64,000 bases of DNA, taken from assembly GCA_951804985.1 (NCBI GenBank), contig OX638133.1:5104501-5168500 (forward strand). The letters run 5' to 3'. Positions 1 to 15,000 of this stretch are shown one piece after another; within the stretch, counting starts at the first letter, position 1; each line of letters opens with the position of its first letter. Below the pieces are notes generated by a model that did not search any database, was not told where the DNA came from, and saw nothing but the letters and a program-made list of their open reading frames with translations. This stretch comes from Dryomyza anilis. Its lineage: Eukaryota > Arthropoda > Insecta > Diptera > Dryomyzidae. The translations under genes and the position numbers were made by a program.

Positions 1-3000
1 TCACGCGAAAGAAATGATGATTACCCCAGAGTATACGATCGCCATTGTGCAGTGGTGTTTTCTCCAGTGCCGCCGAGCCATTCACAAAGCAGCGTGCACC
101 TTGAATGGGTTCCAAAAAGAGACCACCATCCTCGATGGCAATCACGCAATGTTCGGCTTGTATGCCGAGACCGGAGAGTTGTATGTCCGGCTGTTGGCCA
201 TTGAGACTGTGACCGCCAATCAGCGTGCGTTCCTGCAAGAAAACAAATTCAATATCAGTTTATATTATACAAAATATTCGCTTAAACTCACCTTCAGATA
301 GTAGACCAACAACTCATTGAGCGAAGGATCCGCATTTAGATTTACTAAATAGTATTTGTTCTTCTCCACTTTGATGCCGCTCGCCTGCACACTGATGCCC
401 ATCTTCTCGAGTGCCTGCTGCCGCTCGTTTTGTATGCGCTCCGTCTTGACCAGCTTCTCCTCCCAGGTTTGCGAAATTTGCTTCATGAGATTCTCGCTCT
501 CCGCCAGCTTATCGTGTATGTCAACACGTTGTACATCGCCCACCGGCGAACCAGTCGCATGCTTTAGCATGTTGCGCAGCGCCTCCACCTCGCAACGCAG
601 CTCGCGTATAATGCGTGCATTGGGATCCTCATTGACAACGGCATGATTGACAATGCGCTTGGCGCGATCAGCGTAACGTAGCGTGGACAAAGTTTCCTCA
701 TAATTATCGGCAGATGGTGAAATGGTGGCGACCATGACGGTTTTCGAGTTGCCGCCGAGATTGTCCTTCAGCAGCCAGGTGAGCACAGAGTCGCGATAGG
801 GCACAAATTTGTCGTTGCCGCTCTTCTTGCCATTGGACTGATCTGCAAGCTTTGATATGACCAAACCGAGAGTGGTAAGTGATCTGTAATTTACGAAAAT
901 TGTTAAAAATTATAAAATAAATATGAATTATTAAAAAATACAACTCACTTGTTAATATTGGAACCTTCCTTGAGTCGATCGCCTACTGCGCCCGTTTTCA
1001 CAGCGCGCTCCGAGCCTGCCAAATCCACCAGCGACATGCGCGACACCTTTTCACCGCTGACGCCCGTTGCCTGATCTGTTAGAATTTGCGTCAGCACTAC
1101 CGAAAACACGGCATGCGAACGCGACGATTCGGCATTCATATTGGTGGCGGCCACTGTGCGCGATTTATTGCCTTCCGTCATTAGATTGTCAATATCTATG
1201 TAGGAGGCCACTGCCAGCTGCGATAGTCCATCCACATATGGACCTAATACATTGTGTTCGCGTACTTTTAACGATTGTTTGTTCGGTTTTGGATCGAGCA
1301 GATCGTGTACTTTCTCATTGTAAATCTCCATGTAGGACACTTCGACCTTGTACATGAGATCTAGTGTTGATTTATTTGCAATGGCCGAGAAGAGTTCATC
1401 ACAGAGACGCGGTATGATGCCTTTGCAATCCTGTGAACCCATCATGGTGTAAGACTTGCCGGAGCCTGTCTGACCGTAGGCAAATATGCAGGCATTATAG
1501 CCTTGGAATGCATTATCGAGTATATCACGTCCCAGACAATCGAAAACAGTCATCTGCGATGCGAAATTGTTATCTTCTGGATTTATCGAGTAGAAACAAT
1601 GATCGAATGCAAATGTTTTTGGTGGTTTGCTGTAATAGTTGAAATTGTATATTTGAATAAAGTGATTTTAATTGATTCAAATGTTACCGTTCTATTTTGT
1701 CCAATGATGGTGGATTCTGCAGTATGGTCTGCTGTTTTTCCATTTCGACAATGCATTTTGTGTCTAATTCGATTTCTGAAATGAGCAAAAATGTGCTGTT
1801 ATCAACTACATTTTCAAAATGCCAATTGTTCATTTACAAAAATCTTTATATATCCTTCAATTTTTCATCGATGAATAAAATATTTATACCAAATGATAAC
1901 AGAATGTGAATCTATCAATTGGTATTTCAACTTTAAAAATGTATCAATTACTTTTCGTAATAATTACGAACAATGGTGAAATTTAAGATTTTCATAAAAA
2001 TGTATTTGGTGACTTTTAGCTCTACAACGACGATATACATGTTTGTCCGAAATATGCCTCAAATATTCCAGAAAAATTACATATATATTTCCGAGACAAA
2101 ATTTTTGGCATTTTTCCGGAATATTTTCGGCATATTTGCGGCAAACACAACGATAAATGAAATATTTTGGGTAGTATATAGCAGGTTGTGAAATTTTCTG
2201 TAATTTGAATGGCAGATTCACGGCATATTTTAGGAACGAGCAGAAAACAGACAGCTTGTGATGCAAACTTTGCCTCTGTCTGTTCGAAATTTGTCGACAA
2301 AATGTTTCTAAACTGCCACGGCCCTGCCGTCCCGGGACAAACTTTTGGTATTTTTTTGGAATATTTTGGGTATATTTCCGGCAAACGCACAGATAAATAT
2401 AATACAGAATATCAAAGTTTGTGTAATTTTAAAGACAGATTTCAGGCATATTTTGGGTATAAAAGCTACACTCTCCAACTTTGTCTGTTTAAAAGGTGGA
2501 CAAAATTTATGGCGTTTTTCAGGAATATTTCGGACATATCTCTGTGTATAGCAGGTTGTTTCACGGCATATTTACGGAAAGATTCTGATATAAATTACGT
2601 CTTTATCCGCTTGAAATCTTTCGAAAAAAATGTTTCTGAACTGCCCTGATTCTACCAAAAATTTTATATTGGGAAAAATTATGTTGATTATAAAAAATAC
2701 TATTATTAAAATGTTGATTATATATTAGATATATTTTAGAACAAATAAAAAGGTCTGTCATGTCGACTTTCTTTTACTCCACATATTTATAGTCTACAAT
2801 ATAATCTATGTAATTCGATATGTTGATGAAGGCGTTACCAATAACATCAAACTTGACATAAACCTCGTGCTCATAACCATAAACTGTATTTAAGTATAAC
2901 AAAAATAATATTTACTATTCTAGACAAATTAATGGGGTGCTGGTGGTGTTTGCTGGTTGACTATCCTTGATGTTTAGGTATTTTTTAGAAGTTATTTAAT

Positions 3001-6000
3001 TCAATGTTAAATTTATTTAATAGTTTGTTGCGTAATAAACTCGCATAGATAACCAGTTCTAGGCATTGAACCTATGACGTTAACGGTGGTGATGGAGAAA
3101 CTATAATGAGCCTTGAATTCAAAATACAAAAACAAATCATAAATAATTTAGTTACGTAGAATTAAAATTTGTATGTTTGGCACTTGTTAACTGTTACGGA
3201 TAAAGCTTAATGGAAGTTGAGAAAAACAAATACCAAATACCATTTGGCGGGTGCTGTAAGGTTATTTACACTCGAAACAAGATAATTTGACTCATTAATA
3301 CGCGCATGTGATAACAAATACAAATAAATAACAGCAAACAGAATTGAACAGAACTCTGAACTGAACCGAACCGAACAACATAGCATATAAGAGTAGAACA
3401 AAATATATTTTATAATAATCTAAACTGATAGCTCAAGTCAGTAGTCGAAGGTTCCTATGACCTCGGCCGCCATTTCGTATTGCATTATATTGAATTTTAT
3501 TAAGTGACACATTTTATTGGCTGCATCAGCAATATGTCCAAAACAAAAGTAGACATCCGTGGTCGATTTAATTGCTATAGCACCTTGTTAGTTTAAAGGA
3601 CTATGTTGGTACACCTTACTGTGATTTACGATAAAATATGTCTACACACATTCAAAAGAAAAGGGTGCCTATGCAGCCAGCAGTACACGCTATTTTTAGG
3701 GAGTGAGTAAGAGTATACATAGAGTCAGAATATAAAAGAGCCCAAACAAAAGAAACATTGTTGTTCATGAATAATAGGAAATTTTATTAGTAGTCGGCCT
3801 TAAGTATTAATGACATGACAAAGGAATTTTATTAGACCTAAGAACACGTCAAGTTCACTGAAAGAAAACTAAAGTCAAATTTTGTGTTTAATCTAGATGA
3901 AATACAAAATGTCATCTAGATTAAACTAAGTTTTATTAAAAATGTAACTTAACCTAAATTTATTTATATTTATAATATATATAATGCATATTTTCAATTT
4001 CTTTCGATCAAAATTAATATTTCTACAGAAATTTTCACTAAGAAATAATGTACAAATTAAATAAGACCTATGAAAAAAATGAAACAACCCGAAAACCATT
4101 TTCATACGATTTTGTGTATTTATTATGATGACATTTTTATATTTATGAGGGTTTTTTTTTTTTGGTAATGTTTCATTTTTAGTTTTGGGAAATATTTTGT
4201 ATGCATTTCCTATAACATAAAGTCAAATCAAATTTAGGTTGCATAGTGTTTTATAACAAAAGTTAATTTTTTATTTTAATTTTAAAGTTATATCATTTTT
4301 AGGTAATTATTAAATAAAAATATGAATGAGAGATATTATGAATTCATAAAATGTTCCTTTATTAAAATGTTCATGAAATTATATATCGTCGTTGTAGCCG
4401 TAAAACATAGTAAATACATTTTAAATATTTCAAAATTAGGTTTGCAAAAATTAATTTATATCCGACTAAATTTTACATAGACTCCTTAACCGCCAGAAAG
4501 ATTTCAAGCAGATTTCAAAGATTTCGAAAGATTTCAAGCAGATAAAGGCGGAGTTTGTATCACAAGTTATCTATTTCTGTTCGTTCCCAAAATATGCCGT
4601 GTCTTCACTTAGAATTCCGACAGCCCCATACAAAATTTTTAGGCGTTTTGGGTGTTTACGGGAGATATGCCCGAAATATTCTTAAAAAATGACAGACATT
4701 TTGTCTTTGTAACATAATTAAATGCTATACGGAATCGTGTATGAGACATTATTGAGGGTTTTGTGATTTATTGTGTAGATTATTTTATGGCGCATAATTT
4801 GAGTTTTAAAAAAGTGTCTCTAATATGAAACCATGGCGACAAAACCAGGACGAACTGGGAGACAAGAAATCGATAATATTCCTTTTGTTATCCAGTTCGA
4901 GGCCATGTTTAAAATTACAAATCTCTAGCTGATGGGGAAGTAAGTTTAAAATCAATTACAATATTTGTACCGAACAGACAGACAAGAAAGAGAACTAATA
5001 AAAACGTTTTAAAATATATGGAAATCCGATAGAAATCTAGAATGTTTTGGAAACATTAAAAAAAAAACAAATTTGTAATAGTTTCTGTTAATTTTGAATC
5101 TGAAGTTACATTTTAGAAATATGAAATCAATATATTTCCTTCACTTTTTAAAATGCTTTTGTTGAAAAAAATTTGAATATTAATAGTTAAAAAATGTTAA
5201 TGTTTACAGATTTATTAAACCATTTTGTGTTGTGTAATATAAATAATATAACTACGAATTGTTAGAACCCCAACAGTCCTCACTTCTTTCATGCTAACTA
5301 CAAATTCTGGAAAAAGCTAAACAAAAGTTACGCCTGCATGATATATGACCTGTTTCAAGGCTGTAGTTAGTTAGGGGTGTCAATAGCTAAAAACAACTTC
5401 AGACGCATATAAAGTTGACTCGACGATGTCGCTTAGACACGCTAGAAATAAATTGACCCCACGGTTGACAGAATAGGTCAACATAATGGGAAAAAGCAAT
5501 GTCGAAGACGTTGACAAAAACAAAACTACAAAAAAAAATGCCATGTTTGTTACATAGTTTTTCACAATAGTTAATATTTCGTTAGTTAGGCATTTGGGGC
5601 AACTCAAAAAAAAATAACGCAACCCACTATTTCTCGCTCTGCGCTACTAAAATCTGACAAAACTACCAAACCAAGAGTTGCTGTTAAATTTTTTATGCGA
5701 CACATATAAAAACTTTGGTTACGTTGTGGAAACTGAACTAGAAACAACGTCTAATTAATAATTATAAAATAAAATAACATTTTTTGTGTTTCTTTTGTCA
5801 AGATAAAAAGTGTAGAAATACAGGTTAGTTAGGCATTGTCAGGCATTGTGCTGATACGAGGGGCCAAGCGCTGGAAGTGAGAAATAACTAAGCGCTTAGC
5901 TAAAGTCTGAGCTCATCATTTGTTTTTAACACGACTTTTTGTTAGTGGTTTGAGGGTAATAATTAGGTAGCTAAAAATAACTAAATGTCTGCCGAATATT

Positions 6001-9000
6001 TTAGAAATTTTTGCAGGAAATTTTTTGAAATACATTTTTTGTATTAAGAAAACTTATACAAAATTGTTCAAATGGTTTCAAATTGGATTATTGAATTGGA
6101 ACAAGGAAATTATTTAGTATACGTAAAATAATTTACTTTGTATAACACTATTTTTTGTATTAAGAAAATAAATTAAAAATCGTTTAAAATTTTTATAACA
6201 TTTTGGAATTTTCGAACTTGGAACGTACCGAGATAGGGGTAGAATTCTGAACAGAAGTAGAATTCTATACAGTTGTATCTCCTAAACGAAGCGTTTTAGA
6301 GTGGTCAAATGTTAAATGTTCATTTTTGCCAATGTGTGGGATTATGGGAATGTTTTTTTTCAAAAATTCAAAATTGTGTTAGAACTTCAAGAAACTAATA
6401 GTGTATTTAGAAAAATCTTTAAACGGCTGTATCTCATAAACGAAGCGTTTTAGAGGGGTCGAAAGTTAAATGTTAATTTTTGCCAGTGTGTGGGATTAAG
6501 GGGATGTTTTTTTCAAAAATTCAAAATTGTGTTAGAACTTAAAGATACCAAAAGTGTATTTAGAAAAATCTTAAAATGGCTGTATCTCCTAAAATATGCA
6601 GCTTTTAATACAAACTACAGATTTGACTAATTGAAATAATTAGGTAGCTAAAAATAACTAAATGTCTGCCGAATATTTTAGAAATTTTTGCAGGAAATTT
6701 TTTGAAATACATTTTTTGTATTAAGAAAACTTATACAAAATTGTTCAAATGGTTTCAAATTGGATTATTGAATTGGAACAAGGAAATTATTTAGTATACG
6801 TAAAATAATTTACTTTGTATAACACTATTTTTTGTATTAAGAAAATAAATTAAAAATCGTTTAAAATTTTTATAACATTTTGGAATTTTCGAACTTGGAA
6901 CGTACCGAGATAGGGGTAGAATTCTGAACAGAAGTAGAATTCTATACAGTTGTATCTCCTAAACGAAGCGTTTTAGAGTGGTCAAATGTTAAATGTTCAT
7001 TTTTGCCAATGTGTGGGATTATGGGAATGTTTTTTTTCAAAAATTCAAGAAACTAATAGTGTATTTAGAAAAATCTTTAAACGGCTGTATCTCATAAACG
7101 AAGCGTTTTAGAGGGGTCGAAAGTTAAATGTTAATTTTTGCCAGTGTGTGGGATTAAGGGGATGTTTTTTTCAAAAATTCAAAATTGTGTTAGAACTTAA
7201 AGATACCAAAAGTGTATTTAGAAAAATCTTAAAATGGCTGTATCTCCTAAAATATGCAGCTTTTAATACAAACTACAGATTTGACTAATTGAAATCTTTC
7301 GAAAAATTGTTTCTGAACTATCAAAAATGTTGTCTGGGTTCATTTAAATGATTTTTTGTTAAGTAAAATTCGAAATTTCACTTGTAAAAATACGAAATTC
7401 ATTTCAAACACAATATTTTGCATTAAGAAAACTTATTTAAAACCTCTTGAATGGAAATGTTTAGAATTAAAAATCCAAATTGAGTTTCCAATTTGGAATA
7501 TGTTCTAAAAAGTATATAGAAAATGTAAAAGTTTATATGAAACACTTTTTTTACATTTTTATAAAATATTCAATTAAAAATGAAATTTTGATTTTTAAAT
7601 AGGTTCGACGTAAAATTTCTTTAGTGGAAATAAGAAATTCATTTGAAAATTGTTAAAATCAATATGTTTATAAAAAAAATAGATAGAAATTAAATTTTCT
7701 ATGCTAAAACATTTTTGATTATTTGGAAATTATTACAAAAACGTCAAATTTCTTTTAAATTAAAAACAGGAAACCATTGAATTAACGTTGATTAATAACC
7801 TGGTTCCGACTATTTGGTAAGTGCTCTTGACACATTTGGTTATTTTTAAATGGAATGAATGATTTTCATCGATGATTCTCACTGATAAAAATCAGCTGAT
7901 AGTCTTAAATAGTTTAACACCCGTTGTGCGGGTCTTATCAACTACTACTGTACTCCGATAAGCACTGGACGAACAAACATGACATAATGAATTCAATACA
8001 AATCGAATAGAAATATTTCTCAATAACTATATCTACTAAGATATGCCTCTATCTGTGTAGTGAGTTATTTGAAAAAGACCAAAAATAGCAAAGCAAAAAT
8101 GTGTGAAAAAAGAAATACAAAAATAAAAATAATAACCAAAACAAGTCGGCGTGTGGGGTATGAGCAGCACAGAGGCTACAACATATACAACAAACTTTGG
8201 CGAAGGCTGTTGTAGTGACTCACTTCATAAATGAATGAACAATAAAAAAATCAGCAGCACAGCGAAATGTGGCAATCAATCCGTGGTAAATTGAAACTTA
8301 CAATAAAGAGGGACGGACAGGCAGACAAACGTACTGACAGACAGACAACCGAACGAACGGACAAACAGACTGCTGTAAGGAAAGACTTGCCGTTGGGACA
8401 CAGTCATACATTTAGACAGACATACAGCGCTGACATTGGCTTGGGTTATGAATTCAAATAAAACTCATTTGAATTTTACAGAGATGCCAACCGACGTATA
8501 CCATGCAAAAAAAAAAACAGAAAAAAATAAAATAGAAAAAATCAATAAATTTGTTTTTATATTTACTACAAGCCTTTCGCAACAAGTAACAACTATTAAT
8601 GCATTTGCAGGCAATTGTTTATCTGCATGGCATAAATTAGTTGAGCTGACAAAATTCAAATTTTATTTTTCAAGTGTGCTGTAAATCATTTGAACGACGA
8701 ACTAGCTAATGCATAACACATCATATGATGTTTTTTTTAACTCAGGTAAAAATTTTAAAATATAATTTCCGAATGTTTGGCATTGTTTTTACAGAACAGC
8801 CAACTATTTATCAGATGTGTTTTTAAATTCAAAATTTACAAATCTAAATTATACCGTATTTGACTTAAAATAAATGTATTACAATGGGGTTATGACCGAA
8901 GATTGCAAAAACCCGGAATCGAAACCGTAATGTTTTTTTAGAACCAGAACCGGATCCGATAAAAAATATTGGAAACGGATCCAATATTTCAAAGGGTTTT

Positions 9001-12000
9001 CGTCCCTGTTTGGGACCGCAATAAAACGGAATCGGAACCGTTACTATGAGTGGAACCGGAATCGGAACCCATATCATATTGTTGATTGGAACTGGAATCG
9101 CAATTTTAAAAATCTTGGAACCAGTAACGGAATCGATATTTCAAATGGCATCGGAATAGCTATTAGAAACGGATCCAATATTTCAAAGGGTTTTCGTCCC
9201 TGTCAGGGACCGCAAAGAACAGGAATCAGTATCATTTTGATTTTTGTACCCTACACTAAGAGTGAAAGGGTGTATTCAGTTTGGTACGCCGTATGGAAAA
9301 GTATGGAAAAGTATTTATATTCTTAATCAGCATGATCTCCTGAGTCGATTTAGCGATGTCCGTCTGTCTGTCCGTCTGTCTGTCTGTTGAAATCCTTACT
9401 ACTTAAACACTTGAAGAGTTAGATAAATTAAACTTTTTATTGGAATAAGATAAAATAGTGGCGTAAAATAATTTATTGTTTGTATTCAATGCACCTATCG
9501 ATCTGCATCATTAATTAAAAATATTTTACCAAACATTAATTTGCCATTTGTTATTTGCAGGAAAAAATGTTTGGAAAATATTTTTAAATAATGATGCAGT
9601 TCGATAGGTGCTTTAAAAACAAATAATAAATGCCTTTACACCATTATTTTATCTTATTCCAATAAAAAGTAATGGCGTAAAAACGAAAAGATTCGCCCTT
9701 TTGGCATGACAAGATTTTCAATTTTTTCAATTTCTTCGTTTTTTTGTTTTAATTTTCTTATTGCTGCAAGATAAAATAGTGGTGTATAGGTATTAATTGT
9801 TTGTTTTTAAAGCACCTATCGAACTGCATCATTATTTTAAAGTATTTTGCCAAACATTTTTTCCTGCAAATAACAAATGGCAAATTAATGTTTGACAAAA
9901 TATTTTTAATTACTTATGCCAAAAGATAGGTGCTTTAAAAGCAAACAATTAATGCCTCTACATTACTATTTTATCCTGCGCTAATAAAAAGTTATGGCAT
10001 AAAAAACAAAAATATTTGCGTTTTGATCAGGATATTGCCTCACAAAATCCGTATTTATATTTCAGTATGTTATCCAAATCTAAAAATATTTTATATACGT
10101 TATAATAATTGAGAAATAAACCAAAATAACAGAAAAAATTGAAAAAAATATAAATTTTGCTAATTTTTAAAGCACTTCAAACTTTAAAATTTAATATCCC
10201 AACATTTTTAAAAATACACATTCGCCCCTTTGGAATGACAGTGACGATATATAATTCAATCAATAGAATAGAAAAAGTCTGTATATGAGATTTTCCGATC
10301 GAAAAGATTAATATTTCTGTAAAATGTTTAGAATCTGTTCATCTTTATAATTTCAACATTTAATATACAGCCACTACTTTTTATAATATACATAGTTAAA
10401 CATAAAATTTAAAAAAACACCTATTTGGCAAATTTTATGCCAACAACGAACGACTATAACAAAAAAAAAACATGTTTTGAAAATATATCGTATAACGCAA
10501 AACTTGATATGTATTGTGATTTTGATAAAATTTGCAAATGAATCCTATTATATTTCTAAAATAGAATATGCTATATGCAAGAACCAACGACTGTTTCTGT
10601 CGTCAGCATATTTTCACTCAACGACTTCATCAAAATGTTCATAATGTAGAAGAAAACAAAAGAAAACAAGATAAAAATAAATGTAAAGAGCGCTTTCAAT
10701 TTATTTGCAGTTACAATATTGACACAGACGAGAAACTTTCTAACAAAAAGTTACTCTATTCTTTTATGCAGGTTCTAGGTTCAGTGCTACTATGTATGAG
10801 GAACATAAAAAAAATGTAAAAGGAAATAGGCTCTATCTATTATAAATTCATAACTGAAATGTGACAATAAAACAATACACTATTCTTGTTCTGTATGAAA
10901 ATGTCTATTAATTTTTTTTTTTAAATGAATTCAAAAAGTTTGATTTGGCTTTAACAATTTTAATACATTTTGAAAATAATTTTTTGTATTGAGGAATCGA
11001 ATTAGAAATCTTTCGATTAAGGATCAAATCGATGGAAAACTGAAAATTTAGCGAATATTAAAGAGGATTCAAATATATTTAAAGTTTTTTCGCATATTTA
11101 TAGACATTTCAAAGTCAACTTTACAATTAATTTTTTAGCATTTTGTGTATAGAGAAAATATGAAAATGTTGATTTTAATTTTAAAGTATTAACGAACTTA
11201 AAAAAACCTTAAAAATGTAAATTCGGCAGCAAAGAAAACATTTTATAATTATATTCATCATCACAATATGCTCTAGATAAATTCTATAATTTACATGAGA
11301 CAAAAATGACGTTGCTTCAAATTGAAAACATTAAACAGTTTATATATTAATAATTATGCAAAATTTCTTTGTAATTTTACACAATAAAAACATGCATAAT
11401 AATGGTATTTTCTGCAGAGAGGTTTCTATAATAAATGCAGCCAGCCAGGCAGTCGTAGTTTTTGAATGACTCTGCTGGTTGCTGCAGCGCGCCGGAAGTT
11501 GAAACACTTCATTGTGCTCTCAGAGCATGGGGAGCAACAAAGACGAGAAGAACATCAAAATGTAAAGTATCTTTTGTAATATTTATTATGCTAAATACTG
11601 AGCCAGCCAGTCAGCCAACATGCATGGTAGTAGCACAGCACAGAGCATAAAATAGAAAGTTTCTAGAAAATAGTGAATAATAATAATAAAAAAAAAACAT
11701 AATGTTAACCTTTTAACAATGCAGACAGATATATAAATAACGTTTTAAGCTGTTCAACCTTTGCGTGTGGAAAATTGAACATTAATATAGGTTGACAGCA
11801 AAGAATTAGCATTGAAAAATAAAAATAAAAGCAAAAAATACATAAAATACAAGAAAGATAAATGCAAAAAAGTAAAAATTTTAATAAGAGCAACATTTTA
11901 GATGATTGAAATTTTTGATGAGTGAAAGTTTAGAAGAATAAGAAAAAGAGTTTTGCTTAATGGGCATTTCAGAACAATGTTGTGATTTTTACATTTTTCC

Positions 12001-15000
12001 AACTCCAGACATACAAGAGTACAAAACAGTGTACACACTTTTCGCCAATGAAAATGGAGTAGATTTGTAAAATGTGGCGAGTAGAAATGAGTAAAAAGGA
12101 GTAAAATTAAAAAAAATGCAAAATGGAATTGATTTGATGTAAAAGAAGTAGAAAATTAAATATAGGAGTAAATTTGATAAAAAGGAAGTAGAAATATGTC
12201 AATTTTTAATAATTCCTGATTTTATGGATTTTTTGGATTCTGATCTTATGGACGTTGATGTATACAGGATGATCCGTTCTAGAGTTGTGTGTACCTGAAA
12301 CACTCAATTTCAAAATTCAAACTATTTTCAAAATTCAAACTAAAAAAGATATAAACGTATATTTAATTAAAACTTCTATAATTTAAAGACCAGAGCAAAA
12401 ATAATACATTAATTTTACAGATAATCGATCATACTTATTAGGAATATTATAATATTCACATTTTATATGGGTCGCAAAGAATTTTTTCTCATCAAAGTAA
12501 AATAAGTAAGCAACTTTTGCAAAGGGAGTAGATTTCAGAAAAAAAAGTGTAGAAAATTGTTAGAAAGGAGTAGAAAATGGAGTAGAGGAGTAGATTTTAA
12601 AAATACAAATGAAATGGAGTAAATCTACTCCGATCGGAGTAGAATGGGAACACTGGTACAAAGTTAAAAGCAAATTCAATAATAATAAATTTTTTATGGT
12701 ACATATCTTTAAAACTAAAGAAATAAAAACTGAAATATATCTTTAATGGGTCAGTGCGATTAATTAAACTGTTTTATTAATCAATTTCTGAATAATTTTC
12801 GAATGAATCAAATTTGTGATTAATTAGTTATTCAGCATTTTGATTATTAAACTTGTGTGTCGCGAAATATTTTTAAGATTTTCTATTATATATATTTTTT
12901 TGTAAATAAATGTTCATTTATATTGATAAAATTTGGTTAATTTATTGAATTCCACTGTTCCAATTTGAGATTTAATTTTAGTTAATCGAAATACTGATTA
13001 ATCACCACCCTTGACTCATAAATGTTATAAATCCCATTCAAAATCTCTTTATAAATTCAAAAACCTTTCATAAAAATGTAAACAATAACTCCTAATCCTA
13101 AACAAGTGAGCAGTGAATCATTGAGCTTGCAATTCATATCTGTTTTTAAAACATTGAAAAACAAAAACTGTGACTCTTTGTTGGCAAATGTACATGCCGA
13201 ATTCTAAGATGGTGTTTGTGATGACGTCATATCGTCCCTGTCATGCCAAAGGGGCGAATGTGCGTTTTTAAAAATGTTGGGAAATCAAATTTTTAAGTTT
13301 GAAGTGCTTTAAAAATTAGAAAAAATTATATTTATATCTGTTATTTTGGTTTATTTGTCAATTATTATAACGTATATAAAATATCTTTGAATTTGAACAA
13401 CTCACCTAATTATAAATACGGCTTTTGTGAGGCTATATTCTGATCAAAACGCAAATATTTTTGTTTTTTATGCTATAACTTTTTATTAGCTCAATATAAA
13501 ATAGTAATGTAAAGGCATTTATAGTTTGTTTTCAAAGGACCTATCAATATCCATCATTAATTAAAAATATGTTGCCAAACATTAATTTGCCATTTGTTAT
13601 TTGCAGGAAAAAATGTTTGACAAAATATTTTTAAATAATGATGCAAATTGATAGGTGCTTTGAAAACAAACAATAAATGCCTTCACATCACTATTTTATC
13701 TTGTATTATTAAAGAGTTGTAGCAAAAAAACAAAAAGATTCGCCCTTTTGGAATGACAAGATTTTCAATTTTTCAAATTCACCCTTTTGGTTTTGTCTTT
13801 TGTGGCTAGAAAAATCCTACAAAATGATACGTGATATTGGCACAGCATACTTGAGGATAAACTACATTCAAAAAAGAAAAAAAAACACAAATGTCAAAAA
13901 TTGCACATTTACCCCTTTGGCATGATAGTGACGATATGTAAATGTTTTAGTCAAAAGGTTTGCAGAGGCACAAACAGATTTTACACATTTTTTTATAACA
14001 AATATGGTATAAAATCTTGGGTAATCTCGGGATTTGGGGATTAAAATAATGAGCTAAGTTTGTATGAAAAACATTAGTTCAATATTCAATATTTGCAATG
14101 CCATTTTTGATTATACATATTTTTTTGACAAAAGACAAGCTTTCATTTAAAAATACAAATGCAAAAATACGAAGCTACTATTTTTCAAAAACTGCAAAAA
14201 CCTTTTTAAAATTCAACAATTTTGGTTAAAAAATGTATTTTTTCAAAAATACATATTTTTATTGTAAAGCCCATTTAATTAAAATACTTTCTAACGCAGT
14301 CATAGATATTTACAATTGAACAACTCTGATAGAAGTTATAAATAATTCAATAGAAGCCTACGCGGTTCTATTTGCCATATTTGTAACCCAATATTCCGAC
14401 AACCCGTCATACAAGTCCTTACTCCTTAACAGATTTAAATGAAGTCCACCTATATTACAAGTTCACAAAATTTCATGCAAATCGGAAGAAAACCATTTTT
14501 GAAGAGGGTGCTTTAAAAAAAATGTTTTTATTAATGTTCCGGAATTTTTAGCGTCCTTTATTTTTTGTGATCTTTTTTTTATGTATTTAGTATTGATTGA
14601 AATTTCATATTATCATCAGAAATTCATCAAAAATTAATAATTTCGTCGAATATCATATTTTTATCCAAATTCATATTTTTATCAAAAATATATATATTCA
14701 TTGAAAATTCATATTTTCATCAAAAATTCATATGTTTATCAAAAATTCATATTTTCATCAAAAATGCATATGTTTATCAAAAATTCATATGTTCATCAAA
14801 AATTTATATTTTCATTAAAAATTTAATTTTCATCAACATTTTTTATTTTCATGTGAACATTCATCGCAAATGCATATTTTCATCAAAAATTCATATTTTC
14901 ATCAAAAATATATATATTCATTGAAAATTCATATTTTCATCAAAAATTCATATGTTTATCAAAAATTCATATTTTCATCAAAAACATAATTTTCATCAAA

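Noticed and set aside
265..646. Plus-strand frames opposite Khc-73 exons
   Set aside because: They are antisense shadows of the kinesin coding exons. The minus strand carries the conserved motor sequence and consensus splice sites.
2209..2649. A 146-codon open frame on the plus strand
   Set aside because: Its sequence is a translation of the local imperfect repeats (recurring [16 protein letters not shown] phrases) inside the Khc-73 intron, with no domain and no splice or promoter context.
10568..10819. An 83-codon open frame in Khc-73 intron 1
   Set aside because: No motif, no splice context, and composition like the surrounding intron.
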